64,000 bases of DNA from Odiellus spinosus. Its lineage: Eukaryota; Arthropoda; Arachnida; Opiliones; Phalangiidae. Under the pieces are notes generated by a model. That model saw only the letters and a program-made list of their open reading frames with translations, had not been told where the DNA came from and did not search any database. The stretch spans positions 8,186,504 through 8,250,503 of the forward strand of contig OY987239.1 in NCBI GenBank assembly GCA_963920705.1, written 5' to 3'. A program made the translations under genes and the position numbers. Each line of letters opens with the position of its first letter. Position 1 is the stretch's first letter. Positions 31,898-42,714 of this stretch are shown here, in pieces.

Positions 31898-31969
31898 GGG
31901 CCCCGCCGGGATTTGAACCCGGGACCTCTCGCACCCAAAGCGAGAATCATACCCCTAGACCACAGAGCC
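31898..31969 (-). tRNA. trnP-TGG: tRNA-Pro(TGG) copy 69
   Basis: C spacer. Confidence 0.92.
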
Positions 31970-32052
31970 GTTACACTAAGCATTGGCATCATGATATAAA
32001 AATGAACATCATATTACATTCTAATCAAACAAGTAACGAAAGTATTACCGTC

Positions 32053-32124
32053 GGGCCCCGCCGGGATTTGAACCCGGGACCTCTCGCACCCGAAGTGAGA
32101 ATCATACCCCTAGACCACAGAGCC
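32053..32124 (-). tRNA. trnP-CGG: tRNA-Pro(CGG) copy 70
   Basis: C spacer; anticodon-stem mismatch (GAAGTGAG). Confidence 0.75.
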
Positions 32125-32206
32125 GATACACTACCCATTGGCATCATGATATAAAAATTAATTGCATTTTAGAATGTAATAAAGCAAATAACAAAACTCT
32201 ACAGTC

Positions 32207-32278
32207 GGGCCCCGCCGGGATTTGAACCCGGGACCTCTCGCACCCAAAGCGAGAATCATACCCCTAGACCACAGAGCC
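32207..32278 (-). tRNA. trnP-TGG: tRNA-Pro(TGG) copy 71
   Basis: B spacer. Confidence 0.92.
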
Positions 32279-32361
32279 GTTACACTAAGCATTGGCATCA
32301 TGATATAAAAATGAACATCATATTACATTCTAATCAAACAAGTAACGAAAGTATTACCGTC

Positions 32362-32433
32362 GGGCCCCGCCGGGAATTGAACCCGGGACCTCTCGCACCC
32401 GAAGCGAGAATCATACCCCTAGACCACAGAGCC
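32362..32433 (-). tRNA. trnP-CGG: tRNA-Pro(CGG) copy 72
   Basis: C spacer. Confidence 0.92.
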
Positions 32434-32515
32434 GATATGTTACCCATTGGCATCATGATATAAAAATTAATTGCATATTACAATGTAATAAAGCAAATAA
32501 CAAACCTTTACAGTC

Positions 32516-32587
32516 GGGCCCCGCCGGGATTTGAACCCGGGACCTCTCGCACCCAAAGCGAGAATCATACCCCTAGACCACAGAGCC
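32516..32587 (-). tRNA. trnP-TGG: tRNA-Pro(TGG) copy 73
   Basis: A spacer. Confidence 0.92.
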
Positions 32588-32669
32588 GATACACTATGCA
32601 ATGGCATCATGATATAAAAATTAATTGCATATTAGAATGTAATAAAGCAAATAACAAAACTCTACAGTC

Positions 32670-32741
32670 GGGCCCCGCCGGGAATTGAACCCGGGACCTC
32701 TCGCACCCGAAGCGAGAATCATACCCCTAGACCACAGAGCC
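32670..32741 (-). tRNA. trnP-CGG: tRNA-Pro(CGG) copy 74
   Basis: B spacer with a CGG body, a recombinant between classes. Confidence 0.9.
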
Positions 32742-32823
32742 CATATGTTACCCATTGGCATCATGATATAAAAATTAATTGCATATTACAATGTAATAAA
32801 GCAAATAACAAACCTTTACAGTC

Positions 32824-32895
32824 GGGCCCCGCCGGGATTTGAACCCGGAACCTCTCGCACCCAAAGCGAGAATCATACCCCTAGACCACAGAGCC
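32824..32895 (-). tRNA. trnP-TGG: tRNA-Pro(TGG) copy 75
   Basis: A spacer; one T-stem change (CCGGAACC). Last copy before the 4.4-kb insertion. Confidence 0.88.
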
Positions 32896-32946
32896 GTTAC
32901 ACTAAGCATTGGCATCATGATATAAAAATGAACATCATATTACATT

Positions 32947-34329
32947 ATATCAAAAATGTCTTTGCGAACAAAGACCCAGAAGGACATGTTATGGCCTTGA
33001 ATGTCTGAAGTGACAGATATTTAATTTTCTTTTAAAACATGAAATTTAAATACAATTAGATTTTCTTTTAAAACGAAATTTAAATATAATCACAATCTGG
33101 CACGATTTAGAGTTTCAAATTTCAATACAACTGATTTTATTCACTCGGAAATATTTAAGAAAAACATAACAGACGATTTTCTCCCATTGACGCTTAACAT
33201 TAAATTTCGCTAAATTATTTTTCAGGGAAAACGTGTATTGAACTGTTATTTTTCAGTATAACGCGAGTCCACTTTATGTTTTCTTAGTTTAACCCGAATT
33301 TCCACGACTCGCAATTGAACGGATCGTTAAAAATACTCGCCGGTTTATTGGAATGGGTATATGATAAAGGGAAATGTGTTTTTTAAAGCCCGTTTAAAGT
33401 CACCTTCTTTTCTAGCTTAGCAGACGACGCAAACCATAACAATTTGTACTTTCAAAGCTATATTGCGCGCGCAAGCGGAGAGAATTTCAAAGCGTCGAAT
33501 TTTAGAGCGGATAAGCTTTTTAAATAAATTGTAATACTTTCATTTTTCTTTTCATTAAAACCGTACAATTAAAATGAGGATTTCCATAAGGGACCACTAA
33601 TTAGTTATTAGGAGTTATAAAAAAACATCCATGAATTAGGTTTGTTCGTTTGCAACCCAAGTTAAAAATTAAAATATGGTGAATTTTTATTCCCTTTAAA
33701 TTCCTTGTATAAGCATCCGTAAGCTAACATGAACGAATTGCCTCGACTAAAGTCGAGGAGTTGTAATAAAACATTATCCATGGATTAGGTTTGTTCGTTT
33801 GCAACCTAGATTAAAAATTAAAATATGGGGAATTTTTTTCCCTTTAAATTCCTTGATAAGCATTCATAAGCTAACATGAACGAGAACGAATTGCCTCGAC
33901 TAAAGTCGAAGAGTTATAATAAAGCATTATCCATAGAAAACATTATCCAATTAAGGTATGAGATCAGATCATAGAACTTTGAGTCTATGCCTAAAGCCAA
34001 AGCTAAATTAAGTATATTTTTCTATCGAAATTTAATGTTAAGCGTCAATGGGAGAAAATCGTCTGTTATGTTTTTCTTAAATATTTCCGAGTGAATAAAA
34101 TCAGTTGTATTGAAATTTGAAACTCTAAATCGTGCCAGATTGTGATTATATTTAAATTTCGTTTTAAAAGAAAATCTAATTGTATTTAAATTTCATGTTT
34201 TAAAAGAAAATTTAATTGTATTTAAATTTAATGTTTTAAAAGAAAATTAAATATCTGTCACTTCAGACATTCAAGGCCATAACATGTCCTTCTGGGTCTT
34301 TGTTCGCAAAGACATTTTTGATATAATAT
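32947..34329. repeat. Long inverted-repeat unit, about 270-300-bp arms
   Basis: The left arm 32947-33213 starts TATATCAAAAATGTCTTTGC and contains GAGTTTCAAATTTCAATACA. The right arm 34026-34329 is its complement, with one extra copy of the TTTTAAAAGAAAATTTAATT block. The interior has a roughly 150-bp direct duplication (33610-33756 and 33758-33915) around GGTTTGTTCGTTTGCAACC. Confidence 0.85.
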
Positions 34330-34390
34330 CTGTCACTTCAGTCTAACACGAAAGTGTTAACTTCTATATTAAAAGACTAGCCCTTTAAAA

Positions 34391-36440
34391 AGTGATTCAG
34401 TCAAATCTCTACATTTTTACCATTGCCCTTTAAACCCAATTAAAATTAATTTTTTCATAATTTTTGATGTTAATAGCTGCGGCAGCCGCACTTGATTCAG
34501 TCAAATCTCTACATTTTTACCATTGCCCTTTAATCCCAATTAAAAAAAAATTTACATTATTTTTGATGTTAATAGCTGGGGCAGCCTCACTTGATTCAGT
34601 CAGATCTCTACATTTTTACCATTGCCCTTTAATCCCAATTAAAATAAATTTTTACATTATTTTTGATGTTAATAGCTGGGGGAGCCGCACTTGATTCAGT
34701 CAAATCTCTACATTTTTACCATTGCCCTTTAATTCCAATTAAAAAAAAAATTTACATTATTTTTGATGTTAATAGCTGGGAGAGCCGCACTTGATTCAGT
34801 CAAATCTCTACATTTTTACCATTGCCCTTTAATCCCAATTAAAATTAATTTTTACATTTTTTTGATGTTAATAGCTGGGGCAGCCGCACTTGATTTAGTC
34901 AAATTTCTACATTTTTACCATTGCCCTTTAAACCTAATTAAACTAAATTTTTTCATAATTTTTGATGTTAATGGCTGGGGCAGCCGCACTTGATTTAGTC
35001 AAATTTCTACATTTTTACCATTGCCCTTTAAACCCAATTAAAATTAATTATTTCACAATTTTTGATGTTAATAGCTGGGGCAGCCTCACTTGATTCAGTC
35101 AAATTTCTACATTTTTACCAGTGCCCTTTAATCCCAATTAAAATTTATTTTTATATTATTTTTGATGTTAATAGCTGGGGCAGCCGCACTTGATTGAGTC
35201 AGATCTCTAAATTTTTACCATTGCCCTTTAAACCCAATTAAAATTAATTATTTCACAATTTTTGATGTTAATAGCTGGGGCAGCCTCACTTGATTCAGTC
35301 AAATTTCTACATTTTTACCAGTGCCCTTTAATCCCAATTAAAATTTATTTTTTCATTATTTTTGATGTTAATAGCTGGGGCAGCCTCACTTGATTCAGTC
35401 AAACCTCTACATTTTTACCAGTGCCCTTTAATCCCAATTAAAATTAATTTTTACATTATTTTTGATGTTAATAGCTGGGGCAGCCGCACTTGATTCAGTC
35501 AGATCTCTACATTTGTACCATTGCCCTTTAAACCCAATTAAAATTAATTTTTTCATAATTTTTGATGTTAATAGCTGGGGCAGCCGCACTTGATTCAGTC
35601 AAATCTCTACATTTTTACCATTGCCCTTTAATCCCAATTAAAATTAATTTTTTCCTTATTTTTGATGTTAATAGCTGGGGCAGCCGCACTTGATTCAGTC
35701 AAATCTCTACATTTTTACCATTGCCCTTTAATCCCAATTAAAATTAATTTTTACATTTTTTTGATGTTAATAGCTGGGGCAGCCGCACTTGATTTAGTCA
35801 AATTTCTACATTTTTACCATTGCCCTTTAAACCTAATTAAACTAAATTTTTTCATAATTTTTGATGTTAATGGCTGGGGCAGCCGCACTTGATTTAGTCA
35901 AATTTCTACATTTTTACCATTGCCCTTTAAACCCAATTAAAATTAATTTTTTCATAATTTTTGATGTTAATAGCTGGGGCAGCCTCACTTGATTCAGTCA
36001 GATCTCTACATTTTCCCCATTGCCCTTTAAACCCAATTAAAATTAATTTTTTCATCAATTTTGATGTTAATAACTCCGACAGCCGCAGCGAAATCATTAT
36101 ATTTTCCCCATTGCCCTTTAAACCAAATTTAAATTAAATTTTTCATCAATTTTGATGTTAATACCTCCGACAGCCGCAGTGAAATCTTTATATTTTCCCC
36201 ATTGCCCTTTAAACCAAATTTAAATTAATTATTTCAGCAATTTTGATGTTAATACCTCCGACAGCCGCAATGAAATCTTTATATTTTCCCCATTGCCCTT
36301 TAAACCAAATTTAAATTAATTATTTCAGCAATTTTGATGTTAATACCTCCGACAGCCGCAGCGAAATCTTTATATTTTCCCCATTGCCCTTTAAACCAAA
36401 TTCCAATTAATTTTTTCATTATTTTTGATGTTAATACCTT
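34391..36440. repeat. About 100-bp satellite, about 20 copies
   Basis: Unit includes TTTTTGATGTTAATAGCTGG, GGCAGCCGCACTTGATTCAG and TTTTTACCATTGCCCTTTAA, period 99-101 bp. The last copies (from about 36050) form a diverged subfamily with TACCTCCGACAGCCGCAG and TTCCCCATTGCCC. Repeated open frames in it (MMLIAGAAALDS...) are by-products of the repeat. Confidence 0.95.
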
Positions 36441-36522
36441 CCTTATTGCCGTTCGGAATGGCAAGTCGTTCGGAATTTCACTCATTTTTAAAAAGGAGAG
36501 TACTTTTAAGGCGGAGAAATTG

Positions 36523-37033
36523 AAAATTAATGTTATTCTATGGGATTTAGATTTTTTGCAAGAGACTTACCTTTCAGATTTATTTTCTAATGCTTCCAAA
36601 TATTTTACAGGCTTTATTTTAAGACTAATTTCATAATTTTATACCGATTAGTTTGGTCACAGTCTATAAACGGCAAAAATATGAAAAAGGAGAAATTAAG
36701 TCATTAGAGTTCAATACCCATAACCTCCAAATCAAGCGCGCGCGCTCGTGCTCGTGATTTTAAAAAGCCATATAAAACCTAAGCCTAATTTGTCAAATTA
36801 GGCTTAGGTTTTTGGCGAATCTATTTCTCCGCCTTGTTGTTCCCTCCGTTTTCATAAATAGATTGTGGGCCATCTAATTGGTGTAAAATTATGAAATTAG
36901 TCTTAAAATAAAGCTCGAATCTTAATTCATACCACACGGAAAATCCAAGTCTGAAAAATATCCGGAAGTATTAGAAAATAAATCTGAAAGGTAAGCCACT
37001 TTCAAAAAACCAAATCCCATAGAATAACATTAC
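36523..37033. repeat. Foldback unit
   Basis: 36523-36642 (AATGTTATTCTATGGGATTT ... TTTCATAATTTTATACC) is complementary to 36881-37033. A smaller palindrome AACCTAAGCC...GGCTTAGGTT lies near 36795 inside. Confidence 0.8.
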
Positions 37034-37401
37034 GATTTGGCCATGCGCGAAACCAGCTAAGTACAAAAAAAAGGGTCAACTTTAGAATTAATTTTAAAAT
37101 ACTTAGACTTAATATTTTTAAATGAAACTTGAAAAGTTCAACATTCGAACCTTGCTCTACCATTTAAAAGTGATTATAGCTGTAACAAATAATTCCTCTT
37201 TTAGTTCTCTCAATCACTGGACTTGTCCTCGAAAGAGTCGATTTTAATGTTATTCTATGGGAGAATGGAGCGTTTTGATTGGCTAGAGACTGAATTTTTT
37301 AGGAAATCAAAATAGCATTACAGATGATGATGGGCCCAATACATAGAACCCTACCGGGTTCTAAGAATTCTAATCAAACAAGTAACGAAAGTATTCCCGT
37401 C

Positions 37402-37473
37402 GGGCCCCGCCGGGATTTGAACCCGGGACCTCTCGCACCCGAAGTGAGAATCATACCCCTAGACCACAGAGCC
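37402..37473 (-). tRNA. trnP-CGG: tRNA-Pro(CGG) copy 76, right of insertion
   Basis: C spacer (ATTCCCGTC); anticodon-stem mismatch GAAGTGAG, as in copy 70. Confidence 0.75.
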
Positions 37474-37555
37474 GATACACTACCCATTGGCATCATGATA
37501 TAAAAATTAATTGCATATTAGAATGTAATAAAGCAAATAACAAAACTCTACAGTC

Positions 37556-37627
37556 GGGCCCCGCCGGGATTTGAACCCGGGACCTCTCGCACCCAAAGCG
37601 AGAATCATACCCCTAGACCACAGAGCC
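37556..37627 (-). tRNA. trnP-TGG: tRNA-Pro(TGG) copy 77, array right end
   Basis: B spacer; consensus body. Array similarity ends about 3 bp past the gene. Confidence 0.92.
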
Positions 37628-37633
37628 GATAAT

Positions 37634-38008
37634 CGCTTTAACTAAACGAATATTAAATTTTCAATCTAACCCGTTTTTCTGGCTAAAAACTTACTTTTCA
37701 AGCTAGATGCCAATCAGTCTGACCCATTTAGAGTTTTCATAGAGTAGATTATGATTTAAACTATTTTTATATTATGTTAAATAATTAGTAAATAATATAA
37801 ATATTCATGAAAGATTTTAGCTCAGATATTTTTAAAATGGTTTTTATATTAATGGCTCGAGAAAAAGCCACAAAAGCCTTCCAGGACACAAAAATCATAA
37901 ATTTTTTCATGAGAAATTAAGTAAACAGATGTCGGTGTCAAAAATCAGACATGCAAAATTACAAACGAGGACTATTTTTACACAATACAACTTATTATCA
38001 TTTTATAA
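37634..38008. other. Unrecognised AT-rich DNA
   Basis: No gene, RNA or repeat seen. Confidence 0.4.
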
Positions 38009-38322
38009 ACGAATTCGAAATTGAAGAGGAACTTGCTAGTACAGCTCGGCATCGGGGTACACTCTTTACGTGCCGATCTGTTAAGAGATGTCGCTATCAT
38101 AGTTCCCATTCTGATCCTATTCTGATTGGATAGGCTATGACGAGAGAGACAAACTAGGCGGTAGCCCCTCCCCTCGCTCTGCAAGACTCGACGAATTTTC
38201 TATAGCAACAGGTGTAATAGGTGGATAGGTACGGGAGCGAGAGATAGTGAGGCGCATGCGCGCCATCTATTGTGATAACTCATCATGGAAGTTTGATTAT
38301 GAGTATAGAAATTTAGAATTCA
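38009..38322. mobile_element. MITE family D copy 1
   Basis: About 310-330 bp, bounded by ACGAATTCGAAATT-type ends, with internal AGAGATGTCGCTATCATAGT and CTATCCACC-type blocks. Other copies: 42715-42870 (partial), 43605-43935, 48468-48690 (half), 50905-51219 and 58767-59235 (split by a family A MITE). Confidence 0.75.
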
Positions 38323-39151
38323 TCAATAGTATTTCTAAAAAATAGATAATAATAGGTGAAACTTGTCTAATAGGGTATTTACCTAACTTGTTTCTATAGG
38401 CAGCCGCCGCGTGTTGAGGGGGAGTATATTATTGAGAGAGGGCGCTCTCAAGGTCACGTGACACGCTGCCGAGGAGCGTCATTTTGCCCGGGGATCGCCA
38501 AGAGAGAGATTTTCTTGTTATTTTTTTTTTTTTTTAACTTTTGAGTAGCGTATAGATAATCAAAACCAGACTAACATATCAATACCATCTAAGCCTTGGC
38601 TATTCCTACGAACTCTAAAATCCATTCCATTCTATTTATCAGACGGGTTTATTTAAAACGTTATGAAAATTTCGAATAATTTTGACCCGAAACTCGCGCG
38701 CGAAGGGCTGGCCTTGGAAAGGACGCCATAACATATAATACGTTTCAATCAAAGTTTGCACTACGTGTTGAAGTACAATGTACGGTATTTTGGATTTTAT
38801 ATTTCTTAAATGTTTTAGGGTTAGTATTGGGTGTAATTTTCGAGTGGATTATTGTGAGAGCCGTTAGCCGAGTGGAATAAAATTTTCTATTTACGCGAGC
38901 CACCTTCATTGGGGAAAAAAAATTGTTCGTGCATAAGCATTAATGTTGACAGTAAAATCTGAGCCCAGATTTGGGAAAACCGCAAAGGGAAATTGAACCA
39001 GATAAAATATACGCAACATATTTTACACGGGAACTGAATCAAATCGTGTTTAATACGTGAAAACTTAATTTTTAAATTTAATAAAATATTAAATATGTCA
39101 GGCCCTGTTTTCATTCAAGTTTTTCAAGCTTCTGCTTTTGCATATATAAAA
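38323..39151. other. Intergenic with a small GC-rich patch
   Basis: 38395-38510 is GC-richer and contains the palindrome GTCACGTGAC (38453-38462), an extended E-box of the MiT/TFE type. A T18 tract follows at 38518. No linked gene could be found. Confidence 0.4.
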
Positions 39152-39470
39152 TCAAGAATCCATTCAGGTTCCATAAGAATATGGTAGGGCAGCGATTCAA
39201 TAACCATCCTCCCAAACTTTGTAGCAAAAGTTCGTCCGCTTCGAATCGATTTTTCAAGTAAATCGCTCCTGACATTATATTATTAACCCGCGCCACTAAC
39301 GACCTTGACATAATATTTTGGGTAATAAAAATGGAACCGACCGAAAAAAGATCTAAGCGTACAAATGTTGCGAAAATTGCAGACGAACTTTTGTTACAAA
39401 GTTTGGGAGGATGGTACCAGAGGCTAAAGCTATGCTCCCATATTCTTATGGAACCTGAAAGGATTCTTGA
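39152..39470. mobile_element. MITE family C copy 1
   Basis: 319 bp, with TCAAGAATCCATTCAGGTTC at the left and its complement at the right (arms 33 bp or more, extended by GATGGT...-type internal complementarity). The right half carries an open frame starting MEPTEKRSKRTNVAKIADEL, also present in copy 3. Copies 2 and 3 are at 52733-53040 and 57319-57637. Confidence 0.85.
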
Positions 39471-41658
39471 TAAAATTCATTGTGATATCCTCTTTTCTGT
39501 ACAAAAAATGTCTAAAATAGTTAAAACGATATTCAAATAAGTACTTTTAAATTTGGAACTTACATCTCGACCATAATTTTGAATCCTGGCTCCCAGAGAA
39601 GGGGATACGAGCCAATCAAATCTCTTTTCAATTCCAATAATATAAATATACCAAGATGGCGCCAAATTTCCAATAAAAAATCGATATCGAGACATGCAGT
39701 CTTCTATAATTCTTACCCCCAGAAAAACTGAGATTTCTATTATAAAAATCAGTGGCATCTCGTGTTTTGTCATCGAACTAAATAACCCTTATATATGTAT
39801 ATATATTCGTTTTACTATTGACTAAATAGAAATGGTTCTCAGACTAATTTACATTCCCTTTAAATGCTAGTTTACTATACTAAGGTCGTAAAAAATTTCC
39901 CCTTTCTCAGCTATAAGAGGCGCAAAATGAATTTTTTTCCGAAACACATAATGGAATTTCTTTGCTATATCTAGAACAGGAAGTCCTAACTCACTTAAAA
40001 AATTCTTAGAAATATACATATAACAAAATATATTAGTAACTCTTATGGATTATTAAATTTTGGTGTCAGAACAAGGTCTGCAACTATTTTTATTCAATAT
40101 TTTATACCTTTGGGTTGAATAGTTAAAATATTTAAATTCAAATTTCACAGCTTCATGACGTAAAAAAACGAATTTTTAAAATTAAATCCAAGGTCTAGTT
40201 TTAAAATTAAAAGATTTAAGGTGGTGGTAAAGGGTTATAGTACTATGAAAAAACACGAGATGGCACTGATTAAATTTATACCACGAATTAAATCGTCAGA
40301 AAATGTATTGACGGAAAACTACCCTCTCTCTCTCTCTCTCTCGCAAAACGAAGGAGCGTGTCTCGCCCGGCCGTCGCGATTTCAAGTCTAATTTACTCTA
40401 GAAAGAATATACTTGGCCTAGCCGCCTTTCTGTACAATTTTCGGAATACTTAGAGTGAAACCATTGACTGAGAAAATCGGACTCACTTCATTGTCATCTT
40501 CATTGTCGTCTTATAAAGTTGAAGGATGATTTATTTGTGACTATTTTTAGCATTGAGTATACTTATATTGATGTACGTTAAGGGGTCATCCGCACATGAT
40601 TAATTTCGTAACTCTTAAACGGCGCCCCGTACGACAAAACGTCATAGAACCTTTTCGTCTTAAAATGACCCATAGAACCCATTGTAGCTCGGTCCTACCA
40701 CCATTTTTGAGACACCCTGTAAATCTGTGACAAATAGCCCCCCTTCTAGTTGTGCAACACAATTAGTTTTTAATTAATACCTGCCCCTTTAAAGAAACTC
40801 GTGTGATAAAAATCGTACCGAAATGATTTAACGGGCTTTGTACGCGCTTAAAAGTTTAAAATTCCGCTTCTTTAACCCCTAAGCTCAGATCTCTCAATTA
40901 AATTAAAATAATAGGAACTTCAAAATATGTTTTATTTCTTTAAAATATCCGATTCAGTTTTTAAATAATTTTTATTCGTTAAAATAAGTGTTCAGTTTTA
41001 ATATTGCATTAGTCCTATATGTTTAACAAATACCCGTAAATTTTTACTCGATTAACCGGCAGTTGGAAACCAAGATTTCGAAGAACTAGTTCGAAAAGCA
41101 CGATTGTCATTTAGGCCAACGTTCAACCTTGAACTATAAAAGCGTCATAAAACCACTTGTTAAATACTTAGAGATGTAAACGCATTTATAATTCGTATTA
41201 CGACAGTAAGTTAATATTTGTTAAGCGATTATTATAATGACTTAAGGCTTTTATCTTTCATTTTTATCATAGCCGTGTAATCTATGGCAATTCAAAGCAA
41301 AAACCTTGCACATGAAACTCAACCAATTTTTACCTCAGGCCAAAGAGTTGTAAAACCAACAGGTATAATTAAGTTATCGTACGATGTCTAAGATCTTGGG
41401 TGTCAAACGTCAGCCTATTATTTTAATGTTAGGACGTTATAAGCGCTGTTGAAGGCTGAAATAATATGATTGGCCAGAATTTATATTCACTTTTTTCAAA
41501 ATTTAATCAAACTTCAGAAATTAATTTAAATACCAAAAACGTGTCTAAATCCGAAAAATTTCGCTAATACGTTTTTTGGCATGATGATTTTTAAAATAAA
41601 TTTAAAGCTCAAAGTTTCCCTTTAAAATAACTAGATTCCAAATTCAAGGTTTATTACT
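39471..41658. other. Intergenic
   Basis: Contains a (CT)9-type microsatellite at 40324-40344 and a roughly 60-bp segment (40429-40489) repeated at 56041-56100. Otherwise nothing recognised. Confidence 0.5.
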
Positions 41659-41662
41659 TTAA

Positions 41663-42124
41663 AGGGAGAATGAAAGGCCGAAACAACCTATTTTTAATCG
41701 ATTAGGAATGCTAAAATAATGAGAAAAACAATAATATAACTCACCAAAAATATTTCGTTATTTTATAATCAATTTCCAAAGTTCCGATGCTAAGCCTTGG
41801 CTACCTAGCTCGGTGAACTAGGCTAGCACGACCTGTATTTTTTAATATTCGCGGCTGTTCTTGTCGCCAATCACGAGCGAGTACGCGTATTTTATAAATA
41901 CGCGTACTCGCTCGTGATTGGCGACTAGATCAGACGGGAATATTAAAAAAAATACGGCTCGTGTTCGCTAGGCAGCCAAGGCTTAGCATCTGCAAGTTTC
42001 GGAACTTTGGAAATTAATTATAAAATAACGAAATATTTTTGGTGAGTTATATTATTGTTTTTCTCATTATTTTAGCCTTCTTAATCGATTAAAAATAGGT
42101 TGTTTTGGCCTTTCATTCTCCCTT
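41663..42124. mobile_element. TTAA-flanked palindromic MITE, copy 1 (462 bp)
   Basis: Starts AGGGAGAATGAAAGGCC and ends with its complement, immediately flanked by TTAA on both sides (41659-41662, 42125-42128). The element is almost one perfect hairpin centred near 41896 in GCGTATTT-TATAAATACGC. TTAA duplication points to a piggyBac- or Kolobok-mobilised element (inference). Confidence 0.9.
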
Positions 42125-42128
42125 TAAT

Positions 42129-42714
42129 TTGTCAACAGAGATATGTGTTTCTTTTGCATTCAGGTTCCAGTGATAGCGTCATAGACAATATACATTAAAT
42201 TGCAGAAGCCGTTCCCAATTTTTCTGGAACGTGTTAATGACCGATAGAGATTTTTCGAGGAGCGCCATGCATTATCAGCGACGAGAACACAAGGTTACCC
42301 TGGGAGAGATCTGAGTAAGTACATTCCATTTATAAGCGTGATCCAATCACAATATGCAACGGAAACAATTGAACTACTCCCCCACTATATACAATTTTTC
42401 GCGCCAAAATATGGGTGCAGCCATTGGGGAAAAGGGTCTTGGCCCTATGTTATGGCTTTAGTTAAGCAAAATTTGAGTAACCATAACGTTCATGTTCATT
42501 TCCAATCCGCTTCTCAAAGGCAGATTCTGAGAGGCAATCATATTTGTAACAAAAATGGTGTTAGGCCGTAGCCAAGGCTTAACGCATTTTTCAAAATTTA
42601 TCTAGTCTTTAAAAATTACCGATGTCTATCCCAAAAATACTCAACTATTCGTTATCACTACGATTACAGAAAGCATTCGAGCAAATATATCTCACAGCCT
42701 TGCAGCGCGCTCTA
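42129..42714. other. Intergenic
   Basis: One open frame at 42338-42571 lacks any family motif. No other signal. Confidence 0.4.

Larger units (their letters stand above)
21279..32946 (-). repeat. tRNA-Pro tandem array, 75 gene copies (main block)
   Basis: Every 154-155 bp there is a 72-nt tRNA-Pro on the minus strand followed by an 82-83-bp spacer. Of the 75 copies, 47 have anticodon TGG and 28 CGG. Read on the + strand, spacers fall into classes by their last bases before the gene: A (...ACCTTTACAGTC), B (...AACTCTACAGTC) and C (...AGTATTACCGTC; C' has CAAAAGAG). All spacers share CATCATGATATAAAAATTAA or CATCATGATATAAAAATGAA. Upstream of each gene this gives TATATC at about -29. The nearest T5 run lies about 50 nt downstream of each 3' end. 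The left end is a fragment, CCACAGAGCC near 21279-21288, followed by a duplicated 43-bp spacer piece (21309-21394). All copies have A and B boxes unless noted below. Confidence 0.97.
32947..37366. mobile_element. 4.4-kb composite insertion splitting the tRNA array
   Basis: Array sequence stops after ...ATTACATT at 32946 and resumes in register as ATTCTAATCAAAC at 37367, so the whole block was inserted at one point, with at most a 3-bp ATT overlap. It holds a long inverted-repeat pair (32947-34329), a 100-bp satellite (34391-36440), a foldback unit (36523-37033) and, five bases from its right end, a perfect hairpin AGAACCC-TACC-GGGTTCT (37345-37362). No coding region was found. Hairpin-near-3'-end plus insertion at TT resembles Helentron-type non-autonomous elements (inference). 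Serial insertions are an alternative. Confidence 0.6.

Noticed and set aside
21279-32946. tRNA-derived SINE cluster
   Set aside because: Bodies are complete tRNAs without a tRNA-unrelated tail, poly(A) or target duplications, and all lie in one head-to-tail orientation.
34464-35892. Repeated 76-codon frames (MMLIAGAAALDS...)
   Set aside because: They are translations of a roughly 100-bp satellite; period and frame vary and there is no start context or splice signal.
32947-37366. Classical Helitron
   Set aside because: There is no 5' TC, no 3' CTRR end and no A|T insertion; only the Helentron-like alternative fits, and that remains an inference.
21279-37630. CRISPR-like reading of the regular repeat/spacer pattern
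   Set aside because: The repeated 72 nt is a full tRNA-Pro cloverleaf with A and B boxes, and the spacers are themselves conserved. The DNA is eukaryotic.
39331-39540. Conserved frame MEPTEKRSKRTNVAKIADEL in family C MITEs
   Set aside because: Kept only because the copies are young; it lies in the complementary arm, and copy 2 is inverted and truncated. Not enough to call a gene.
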